Positions 1 through 10,191 of a stretch of DNA of 64,000 bases are shown piece by piece. Source of the DNA: Climacium dendroides (taxonomy: Eukaryota; Streptophyta; Bryopsida; Hypnales; Climaciaceae); contig OX467083.1 of NCBI GenBank assembly GCA_950106755.1, positions 49,056,555 through 49,120,554 of the forward strand, read 5' to 3'. The position numbers were made by a program, and so were the translations under genes. The notes under the pieces are model-generated. The model had not been told where the DNA came from. It saw only the letters and a list, made by a program, of their open reading frames with translations, and made no database searches. How positions within the stretch are numbered: position 1 is the first letter of the stretch; every line of letters begins with the position of its first letter.

Positions 1-1750
1 TCAACTCCAGCACATTCACGTGTCCTACCTTTGTTTGAGTTGATGCCCTGTAGTTATAAGAAGAGAGTTACAAAGAGATTTCAAGGAATAGAAGCCACTT
101 ATCAATTACAATTTGCAAGAAGTAGGCGTTTGGGCGTCGGGTTTCATTGCTTGGCATTGCTTTTTTATCCCATTTTGAAGTACTAAGGAAATGAACCTCA
201 TTTGCAGTTTACGCTCATGTTCTTTGAAAACAGGACCTAATATTTGTGGAAAATTTTCTTTCTTCCTCGGGACGTATACATTTGGTTGCCACCAAAACAA
301 ATAATTCATAGACTGTGATGTTGGATGTTATAGGTTCACAAGTCTACAGTATTGCACGAACTACTATCCACGATCTAAGAGATAGTGATGAACAGATAGG
401 TGCAGTGGACATGACGGTGTTGTAGTCAAATAAACTATAAAGGAAATGTACACAATAGCTAATCTGGGTAATTTTCCAAATTTTCTATAGTATTAGTGCA
501 TTTGTAGTGTTAAAACTTGGTTGTTATCAATTAGCAAGACTTTACTATGGAATCTTATCAATGGATGTTAGTTGGTAGCGGATGAATGGGGTGCAAATCT
601 ATAGTAGCGGTTATTTATTTGTTAGGTGAACATGGTGAAGAGGACGATTGTGAATTTTTGGAGGCAGTCTGGAGAGAGCCAGGTCTCTTGCGGCGGTGCA
701 GCCGGCAGTGTGAGTGTGATGGATAGTTGTGAGTGTTTGTGAATTCAGTGGGTGGAGTTCATTTTCTATAGTGCTAGTGATTGGTTTTAGTTATGCTGGA
801 TCGATAGATATTACGGAGTGGAGTTGGACAAAAGTGAAGATCAATTGTAAAATTCTATGCTGGAATATAATGCGGAATTTATTATTATATAGTGCGGTGT
901 TCAAATGTGTGGAGATTGTGTGTGTATATTTTTGGATGTGATTCTGCAATTGGAATTCTTGCTATTGTTGCGTGTGTTCTGAATGTTGAGTCTATAGATT
1001 TAATTCTGTGAGGAATTTCTATGGGTGTGATTGGATGTGAATGTCTGTGTACATGGATTTTAATTGTTTTTATCAATGGTGTATGTGACCATCTGAGTGG
1101 TGTGTTAAACTATGGGTGTAACTAATTGTGAGAAATTCTATTGTTATTGCTGTGATTGCATGCTTGGTTGTGCGTGAGTTTAATTGTATTATCAATAGTC
1201 GATGGACTGAATGCATGGGAATGTCAATTATGTGTGATTTGGATGCTATTGAATGTTTTAATGGTTTGAATTGATTGTTAATCTATAGAGGCAGTGAAAT
1301 TAATTGTTTATGAAGAGAGAGATTTTGGAATTATAAATCAATAGAATTGAGAGAATAAGGGAGGCATAAAAAACAGAGAAAATATATCCTACAACGAGCA
1401 ATTGGTCGATGTGAATACATAAACAAAGAATCAATTGGAGATGTTGGTTGCTGAGCGAGGAGATCAATAGAAGATTGTACCAATGCGGTTGGTGAGGCTG
1501 ACATGGGAGTGAGCAGATAAAGCTGAATTGATAGATTGACATACAATTGATAAGTCTCCAACCTTGATTTTAATTATAATATGGTTTAGATCTATTGTTT
1601 GGGTCAATGTGAAATATTTCCCCCTTTCCTTCAATTGTGCACAACTTGGGTTAATAAATTGCCTTAGGAATTACCTATTGTAAACCACACCTCCCTGCGA
1701 ATGAACTCGTAACTATAGGAATTTCTCAATAGTTAAATCTATAGTAAATT
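1..1750. other. Gene-free AT-rich stretch with TCTATAG-type words
   Basis: No reading frame here resembles a known protein. The word CTATAG, usually as TCTATAG(T), recurs near 485, 596, 766, 987, 1284, 1737 and 1754, which is more than expected by chance for a 6-7 base word and suggests subterminal repeats of a DNA transposon or an old repeat. I cannot name the element. The left end of the neighbouring CACTA element may begin at the end of this stretch. Confidence 0.4.
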
Positions 1751-1995
1751 CCAATCTATAGGTGTCAAAGTAGATGTCTACAGTGACAAACATATGTTCA
1801 CAAAAACATCCAGTCGTTCAAAATTGTCACTGGGTGATCAAAAGTGTTCCTTTTCAACCACCCTTGACTTCCTTCTGATTGTCTACTATATCTTTCTCTT
1901 CGTCTTTCCCATTGCATGTTGTAGGAAACAAGTTTAATTACTTCAAGAGTGGACATTTCAAATTGCATGATATTAGCAAGTGCACGTACGTGTTG

Positions 1996-4900
1996 ATGCC
2001 TATGACGGACATGGAGGGCAGGCGTGGACGTTGTGCTGTAAGAGTGCGCATCAATGCAGACGGCCGTGTCCTTCGCCACATTCCTATAGGTGACCTCATT
2101 CTACAAACCGAGTTGAGGGTGGCAACGCAGCTGAATTTGACGAGGTTTCCATGTCCATGCAAATATTGTCATGGAGGAAGACGTCGGACTATCCATGTGA
2201 TTCAGAAGCATCTTGGAGAGGTGGGACGGGATGTTTTTTTGACGAAGTCAATGATTGGGGGGGACCCACCCAATGGATACCTTCCTAATGGCATATGGGT
2301 GGAAGATCTTGTGTATGACGATGACGTCGTTGAGAATGACGCAGACATAGTAGAGGAAGACATTCAGATGCAGGATGTGAACGGAGGACCAGAATTAGGG
2401 GACACTGATGTGAGTGACGCTGCTAATGACGACGACGCTCCTCTGGATGTACAACACGATGTCCAAAGGCAAGTCATGGAGGCCTTTGATCGTGACGATG
2501 CATTGCATTCGGACACCTTGGCGTCTGACGGAGCGTCAGGTGCTGAAGCAGACGTTGACGTTGACACTGTTGAAGACATGTAGCGTTTATATGAGCACGC
2601 AACAACAGCACTGTATGAGGGGGCATCATCGAGTATTCTGTCAGCAACAATCATCATCATGAATATGTGCGTGGTCTTCCGCGTGAGTAACCATTTCACT
2701 AGTGAGCTCCTACGGTATTTGTCATCAGACTTACTCCCGAAGAACAACAAGCTCCCTACTAGTCATTATGAGGCAAGGAAAATGATTAGGAAGTTGGGCT
2801 TAGAGTACAACAACATCCATGTGTGCCCAGGTGGTTGTGTGCTATTTGAAGACGAGCATGCAAATCTAAGTACGTGCCCGAAGTGCTCTAAACCAAGGTG
2901 GGTGGAGGGAACGAACTCGATACCAACAAGGGTCGTTCGACACTTTCCTTTGATCCCAAGACTTAAACGCATGTTTCGATCTTTGGAGATCGCTCAGATG
3001 CTGACGGGTTGGACGTGGCATGTCAGCGATGACGGCATCATGCGGTCAGTGGTGGACAGCTCTGCTTGGAAGCATGTCAGCGTGGACGTCCACTTTGACA
3101 ACTTCAGTGTTGACGACAGGAACCTGCATCTGGCACTAGCACTGGATGGTGTCAATCCCTTCAAGCTGAGCAACACGAATTGGTTGACATGGCCGGTGCT
3201 CATTTTGATTTACAATTTTGAGCCATGGTTTGTGACGAAGAAATTCTTCATCTCCCTTAGCCTTCTCATTTCTGGGAAGCAGTCCCCAACTTCTAAGAAC
3301 ATGGATGTGTTCTTGCGACCATTGTTGAAGGAGCTACATGCATTGTGGGAAGGTGTGGTGGCTCAAGATTTCTCACAGCCCGAAGGTGCTCATCGCTTTA
3401 TCATGCGTGGCTTACTAATGTAGACCATATCCGATTTTCCTGCGTATGCTCTGATCTCTGGCTTGTCTTGCAAGGGATATAAAGGATGCCCAGATTGTGG
3501 TCTTGAGACAGATTCTCGACTTGCAAGAACCGGCGATGTGAGGGCGGATCGAAGTACCAGAGGGTCCAAGATTGTGTATGGGGGCATACGAAGGTACGTA
3601 AGTCGACACCATCTTTATCGTCGAAATCGTTGCTTCAATGGAAAAGTAGAGCATCGCTTCAGGCCAAAGGGCATGACCGCCGAAGATGTTATCCGATATG
3701 TTGCGTGGCGGCAAGCGTTTCTAGATCTGGGTGGAAGAGAAGATGGAAAGGATGACCCAGTGCATTTCATAGGGGTGAAATGCTTGAATGCATTGTTTGA
3801 GCTGCCCTACTGGAAGGTACAAAGTGGTCTAACCTAACTTTGACATGTAGGTAGTGTCCAATGTCTGAGTGGTACGTCTTCTCTGACGTTCTGTGTCATA
3901 GTACTAGTGCGGTGATGTCCAAGTAGATGTCATAGAAGACATCCCGCTACACAAATTGCAATAGCTGTAGACAGTGGCCACCTATTCAGCCGTGCAATGT
4001 GAACATCTCATGTTTTGTTACATGTCCCCTCAGACGTAGTCGTGAATACAAAGTGAAGGCTGAATGTCATTGTACATTTTCTTAGCAGACAACACGGAAA
4101 GTGACAATACACATTTTTTCGGAGGACAGAGTGTACTTAAGATTTACGTGTGTTCCCTTCTGCAGTATCTGTTGATCCGACACATTTTGGATGTGATGCA
4201 TTGCGAGAAAAACTTATGCGAGAACATGGTGAAGACCCTTCTTGCTATGAACGATAGCCTTGGTAGCCGCATTGATGCACAACAGCTTGGAATACGTAGA
4301 GAAATTTGGCTTCAAGACCCACGAAGACGCCAAGACGATTTCTACATGCCAAATGCATTGTATGCAATGACAGTAGATGAGCGCAGGGAGTTCGTGGATA
4401 TAGTATCAAGTATCCGTACCCCAACAAACTATGTTGGTGCAATTCATAAACGTCTACAGAATGGAACGTTACAGTATATGAAAACGCATGATTATCACAT
4501 TCTCATGCAGCAGGTGAGGTTGCCATGGGACGTGACACAGGGGTTCGTTGAACTTATCCAAGGAAGGGAGGGAGTTCAGAGATTGTCACTGCTCCAGAAC
4601 CATTGTGGACATCATATGTCTTTAGTAACGTTGTTGAAGGCAGTAGTATGTTAATGACAGTGCACGAGAAGACGTCTTCATGAACATGATAGTGTTTCAT
4701 TTGGCTGTGATGCGTTTTCTAGTAGTCTGTCATATTCAGCACAAAGACGTTGTAGTGGATGTCCAAAATTAATGTCCGGGTGACCCTCATGCAAGTCACA
4801 TGGAAATGTGTTAAAAATGTAGCAGTGGGAGAGTGACTTACAGAGATGTTGTTCATGTGTAGATTCTACCGGTGGCTGTCCGGAACATCTTGGATGAGAA

Positions 4901-6564
4901 TGTGCGCTTGGCTATTATAAAAATGAGCAGGGTTTTCCAAAGACTTTGTGAGAAGGAGATCAAGGAAGCTGACAAAGATGTCCTCATGCAGGATGTTATT
5001 ATGGCAACCTACCTCATAGAGAAGGAGTTCCCTACGACATTCTTGAATATAATGACCCATTTGCTAGTGCACCTTGTTGAACAGTTATTTGTATGTTGCC
5101 CAGTGCATTGTAGGTAGATGTACCCCATTGAGCGATACATGAAGACTTTGAAGGATTATGTGCGGACTTTGGTGCATCCAGAAGGTAGTATAGCAGAGGG
5201 ATATCGCATTGAAGACACGCTTGGCTTCTGCACGGAATACATGAGACAGTTTCAAGGGACTAGTGAGCGTGTTTGGGATGTAGACGAAGATCCCATCATG
5301 AATGACGAGGTGATACGTAGCAGGAAACCAAAAGAGAGGGCATTATCCGACGCTTTGCGAGCGTATACACATGCGTTCGTAATTGACAATGCGCCATGCT
5401 TGGAAACTTGGCGAGAGTAAGTAACTGGCACTACTTTCCAGTGCCACTTTGGACATCACGTTGCCTTATATACACTCCTAGCAGACGTCATATCCGACGC
5501 TGGCGCGTTCAATGATGTCATGTAGGAAGACGCATTGATGTTTGTTTTGGCCCCAGTGTGGACATCTCAGTAGAAGAGGAAACCCTCAACACACGATCGT
5601 TGTTAAGGACTACTTGAATTCTTGCACACCTTTGCAGATGTGCCATGCACACTATACTTGGCCCCAGCATACATGATGTCAAATCTTCAATCCGTTGTCC
5701 TAATTTCATTATTGCTGAGTGTGATGCAGGGACTACACTGCAGCAAAGTCCCAAAGATGGGAGGAGCGGGAAGCTTTTCGTGTTGCATGGCGGCGCTCAA
5801 ATCCAGGAAGAGCTGTCCGTTATCCAGTTGAACTAAGTGAGTTTCCATCCTTCGTGCAGTGGTTGACGTCAACGGTGACGGAAGTTGATCATTTTGAACG
5901 TCTAGTGGATGAAGACATCAGACATTATGCGCAGCTTCCTGAGCGGAAGGCAACATCCCACCGTCAAATGTACTGTCATGGCATGCACCTCCGTGTCTGA
6001 AGCTCTAAACGTGGGCTTGTTACCCGTGACTCTAGAGTGGTAGCGAGTTTCACACGCCAGCTTCATTGGGGTTTGCAAAATGGGAGGCCACTGGAATCCA
6101 CGCAAGAGTATGTGGGGTACATTGAAGAGATTTTGGTATTGGATTATCGAAATCACTGCGTCACAGTGTTGTTGTGTGATTGGGTGAGGGGCACACAAGG
6201 TAGTCGAGCTCCTAGCGTGCAACAGGATAAGTATGGCTTCACGTTGGCAAACTTCAACCATTTGGATGGAACGGTCCATGCAGATTCATTTGCCTTTCCT
6301 TTGCATTGCCAACAAGTATTCTTCTCCGATGATCCACATCGGCCTGGTTGGAAAGTAGTTTGCCAAACTGAGGTGAGGGGTAGACATGGCTCATTGCACC
6401 CTCTAACGACAACCCCGAACATGGTGCAGTTGGTGAATGATAGGGACTTCGATGGACTACAACCAGTGCAACAAGTCGTGGACCCGGTGTGCCAACCCAT
6501 AGACCATGGTGGCGAGTATGTTGCCATAGTTAACGATGACATCGCATCTGAGGAAGAAGCATAG
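1996..6564 (+). pseudogene. TNP2-like CACTA transposase, interrupted by four stops
   Basis: Domains in order: a transposase-associated zinc motif (FPCPCKYCHGG, about 2147-2180, followed by HL near 2208), the Transposase_21 core (YEARKMIRKLGL, CPGGCVLF, CPKCSKPRW, LALDGVNPF), DUF4218 (HILDVMHCEKNLCEN, then MYPIERYMKTLK and HPEGSIAEGY) and DUF4216 (EYVGYIEEILVLDY to about 6390). Three introns fit: 3817-4165, 4514-4862 and 5417-5729, each GT-AG and joining conserved blocks in frame (for example PYWK to YLLIRH). Stops at 2581-2583 (TAG), 3421-3423 (TAG), 5115-5117 (TAG) and 5998-6000 (TGA) are in frame with conserved sequence on both sides. At 3421 and 5115 the family has tryptophan. The true start is uncertain; ATG at 1996 is the first plausible one. 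It would cut and paste CACTA ends if intact. Confidence 0.85.
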
Positions 6565-7634
6565 GGTGTTTACATCATTGACATGTGTATGCTGTGATAG
6601 TATTTAGACGTCACATAGGACATCTGCGAAATACAAGGACATCAACATGTTCATGTCTTCCAAGTATTCCTGATGCATCTTGAACATGCATTTTGTGACA
6701 GAATCTGTCTACTTCGGTGCTGCACGTGACATCATAAGAGTAGGTTGCAATCTTATCCTAATGAAGTTTGAAGAACGTGCACAAGTTGTATGACTTGAAG
6801 AGCCCAGAAATGCCTCTAACCTAAGTAAACACATAAGCCCGCCTCTACTACATAGGAAGAACGTGCATCATGTACAAATTCACCCTTTTTCATAAAATAA
6901 TGTCATGCATCTGGAGTCATTTTTGACATCAAAGTGAACGCCTATAGTTGCTTCCACAACGCCCACACGTCCAGTCAGACGTAATGAAACGCACCGTGGA
7001 TAGCATGTGGTTTGAAGTTACAGTCGCAGGAAGTACAAAATGTTAACACTAGAAGTGATGTCAATGTGGACGTCAAAACGTCAAGTGTGATGTCCACAGA
7101 GACATCCGAGGTTGGAACATGGACTGGTCACGGATGCTGACGTGGCATGCCACGTCATCATCCTTGTCCATGTCATACAGTATCCACGTCATCATGCCAT
7201 GTCACACAGTAGCCACGTCATCTTGCCACCTCATCGGTCCACGTCACACAATAACCACCTCATCTCGCCACATCAAATGCCACATAAGCTTTTAGAAGTC
7301 ACAACCTGCCCGTTGTCCTCTTTTTAGCCTTGGGTAGTCACTTTACCTCTGACCGCACCAAAATTCTATCTGAACTTGTGAGGTATGTTTGACCAAAGAT
7401 GATGACGTAGCTAAACATGTTATTGTGGACATCTTGGGAAACATCTGATGTCCACCTGGATGCCTTACATTGCATGGACGTTTTTTGTAGCATCAGTATG
7501 TTGTGACTGCAATCTAGCAATGCTAACACAGACATCATCGCAAAATCTCCACTTTCTCGACCTGACACCCTGACGTCTCGTGCAACGTATCGTGTCTACG
7601 CGGATATACATCGTTTTTGGCTGGATGTCCAGGC
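6565..7634 (+). repeat. 3' subterminal repeat region of the CACTA element
   Basis: No gene. Between the transposase stop and the right terminus the sequence is filled with variants of GTGGACGTC, GATGTCCAC and GACATC (for example 7040-7110 and 7430-7470). From about 7135 to 7275 there is a tight array of CCACGTCAT/CCACCTCAT words, six or more copies spaced roughly 18-30 bases apart. In CACTA elements such regions bind the transposase, so that is the likely role here. Confidence 0.6.
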
Positions 7635-7655
7635 GGACACCGTTTTCTTATAGTG
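7635..7655 (+). repeat. Right terminal inverted repeat of CACTA element
   Basis: Ends in TTTTCTTATAGTG. CACTA elements begin CACTA and end TAGTG, and CACTATAAGAAAA-like termini are typical of plant En/Spm. The three bases after it, TGA, would be one copy of the 3-bp target duplication; the matching left copy was not found. Confidence 0.75.
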
Positions 7656-7656
7656 T

Positions 7657-7772
7657 GAGTTGTTTAACTTGATGTTGTTTACTTGAATGCTCAATGTAAC
7701 AACCCCATGGAGTTAAAAACATGAGGTTGTTATATTGAACATTCAAGTAAACAACGTCAAGTTAGACAACTC
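7657..7772. repeat. Fold-back repeat (48-bp arms)
   Basis: Arms 7657-7704 and 7725-7772 are inverted copies with a few mismatches around a 20-base spacer; the outer ends read GAGTTGTTTAACTTGATG and CGTCAAGTTAGACAACTC. It starts one base after the CACTA terminus. It is a MITE-like or solo fold-back element; no coding capacity. Confidence 0.75.
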
Positions 7773-7798
7773 ATGTCTAGATAAACAACTTAATAGTA

Positions 7799-7848
7799 AT
7801 TAGTGGATGAAGTTTAAAGCATCAATTAGTGGTCAACTTCATCCATCA
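7799..7848. repeat. Short hairpin with GGATGAAGTT arms
   Basis: GTGGATGAAGTTTA and AACTTCATCCATC form inverted arms within 50 bases. The same GGATGAAGTTT/AACTTCATC words recur in the fold-back at 8153-8193, so both probably belong to one nested repeat family. Confidence 0.5.
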
Positions 7849-8006
7849 ATAGCTTTTGATAGGAAAAGCCAAATTTAATGTAAGTTGTCATTTTGGAAAG
7901 TTATATAAAGTCAAACTTTTAAGGAACAATTGATAAACATCCAAAAATAGTAAGTGAATAGAAGTCATTTAGTGTACTTAGTAAATAGAAAGTAATACAA
8001 AACCAA

Positions 8007-8193
8007 TTAAAAAGTTAAACAAAGAAGAAAGTTAGGATTTGACTCATATAGAGGGAATTTCAAGAAATTTCAAGGTAGTTCAAACTTAAGGAAATACCTA
8101 AAGGCACAATAGAATCCTAACTTTCTTCTTTGTTCAACTTTTTAAGTTAGGATGGATGAAGTTTAGCCTTTAAAAGGCTATCCAAACTTCATC
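8007..8193. repeat. Two adjacent fold-back repeats
   Basis: Arms 8007-8039 and 8113-8145 are near-perfect inverted copies of about 33 bases (AAACAAAGAAGAAAGTTAGG and its complement). A second hairpin at 8153-8193 has GGATGAAGTTTAGCCTTT pairing with AAAGGCTATCCAAACTTCATC. Both are MITE-like and non-coding. Confidence 0.7.
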
Positions 8194-10191
8194 TATTATT
8201 TTAGACCCTTAATATATTTCAAATAACTATGAAATTTGAATTTTAGTTTTAGATTGTTATCTTCTAGCTAAGTTCTAGTTTGGATGTGAATGGATTATTC
8301 TCAAGTAACTTCATCCATTTCCTAACTTAAAATTCATCCTAGACCAACATTAGGCACCCAATAAATAAAATTCACACATAAAACAAAGAATTTAGTTGTA
8401 TTCATGAATTTATCAAAGGTGGATAAATAAACGCTCATATAGCCCCACATGTGTCCGTTCTTTTTCTTGCACATTTTGTGCGTTTTTCATAGGTCCCGTT
8501 GTTTAGATTATAAAGCATTCCATCTTAAATATCTTGTTTCTGAACTCTCTTTGAATAACTTGCATATTGTATCAAAACTGCATTGTACATCAACATCGTT
8601 AGCAAACAAAGCAAGAGAATATGATTTTTCGGGAAAACATGCTTAGGTTCAAGTAAAGGACCCTTCCACCTTTACATTCACGTGATCATCAAAGTGGCCA
8701 AGGAAGGTAATGGACAAATCATTAACTTTAGAAGACACAACAATTGCTGTGATGGAACATAGCGACGCCGTCATTAGTCCATTGTGGACACCACACATCC
8801 TAGGGATAGAAAATGCTACTGGGACATCAGAATCAATGCTAGGTGATTGTCTCTTTCCCTTTGTGTGGACATCCTTTGTTATTTTTTCAAAATGCTTAGT
8901 AGTACTTGTGCAATACTATGCATGATTGATGTAAAGGTCAGAGAGCAAACATTCCGCACGGAAATGAATGTCCTATACCTTGATACTTTCTTTGGAAGTG
9001 GCTATTCGCATTTCTCAACTATGATTTCCTTGCCATGTAGGAATGCGATCAAATTCGTACGCATGAAGTCGTCCTTCGAGCTCTACGTCATATCCGAAGC
9101 GGCTCTGGAGAAAAAGTCTCAGCCACTACTACTGTTCCCGTAGGTCTAAAGAAAAATAAGGTGGGTAACAAGAAGTAAGTTTCATCCATAGTGGACCCTC
9201 GACGTCCATGTATAGTGTACTGTGAAGCTTGTAATGTTGTGCTTGAACTCTTGTTCAATACCCCAAATGCAATGCTAGCAAAGCTTCTTTGACAAAGTCA
9301 ATCATGTGGCCCAAAGACAGCACTACACTACTAGTACTAGACTCATTACAGCAAAGGCATTGAGGTCTCAGTGCCCAAGACGTTGAAAGTACTTCAGGTT
9401 GATTCGGCCCATTCCAAAGTCAAATTAAAGTGGCAGAATCAACCTTGGAATGCACAATTGACAAGGAAGGGCGATTCTACATTGCAAAGCCGATTCTACA
9501 GGGGTGAATCCTCAGACGATCCACCCGCTTTTGATCATTCATATACTTATGTCCATTTGTCCGCACCCCATTCCTCTGTAACCATGGACGGGCTGTCTCC
9601 AAAGTGCCGTAGCAAAAAAGCCAAGCATCCACAACTTAGCAGGTTCACAGACATGGACGGAAAATGCCTCTAGTTTCCCTTCGGTCTGAAATTTATAAAG
9701 GCGCCTTTCCTCAACAGGATCATCTTATGTACTTGAGGGTCACAGCAACGTACTAAATTGTTTGTTGTAGAGTCCTTGTAATCAAAACAGTCGGAAGTAA
9801 TTTAAGAGGTCACAACGGTTCATAACAAGTTCTGTTATACATCTTCCACCACTTTTATGTATTGGTGACTTATTTTTAATATCATAGAAGATTACCTACT
9901 CACTCGAATGATTGGGGTAGATTCGCCTTGAATTTGAAATTTAATATATCCTTCTTTTTCAAATTTGATCACAAAGTGAGGTGAAGCGACGCTGGTATCC
10001 AAGGACAACCAGACGTTTTCTGTCAAATCTAATCCAGTTTGGATTGTCCATTGAAGATTCAATTGTACAAATATCAGCCCTCTTTGAAATACAGTACGTC
10101 AACTTCAGCACTGGAGATTCCGTTCTGCTCACTAGCATGACCCTAATGCCCTCTACCTATTGTTTCCAGCCGTAGTGAAGTCTCTTCCTCA
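8194..10191. other. Gene-free stretch downstream of the U-box gene
   Basis: Open frames at 8449-9143 and 9371-9673 (+) match nothing I recognise and lack codon conservation cues. A few GTGGACATC words near 8788 and 8868 resemble CACTA subterminal repeats, so part of this may be old transposon DNA. The part next to 10192 probably includes the 3' untranslated region of the minus-strand U-box gene. Confidence 0.35.

Larger units (their letters stand above)
1751..7655 (+). mobile_element. CACTA (En/Spm) DNA transposon, decayed
   Basis: The right terminus is GGACACCGTTTTCTTATAGTG (7635-7655 less one base); its reverse complement begins CACTATAAGAAAACGGTGTC, the canonical CACTA terminal inverted repeat. 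The body codes for a TNP2-type transposase in the same orientation. Short words such as GTGGACGTC, GATGTCC and GACATC recur outside the exons and inside the introns, as expected of subterminal transposase-binding repeats. No clean CACTA left end exists upstream in the window. A degenerate candidate is at about 1754-1785, where CTATAGGTGTC resembles the right-end inverted repeat with seven bases missing. The left boundary is therefore provisional. Four in-frame stops mean this copy cannot make its transposase. Confidence 0.8.

Noticed and set aside
5090..5120. A very short intron (GTATGT...GTAG) that would remove the TAG at 5115
   Set aside because: It would be about 27 bases, below the workable size for plant introns, and would delete conserved transposase residues.
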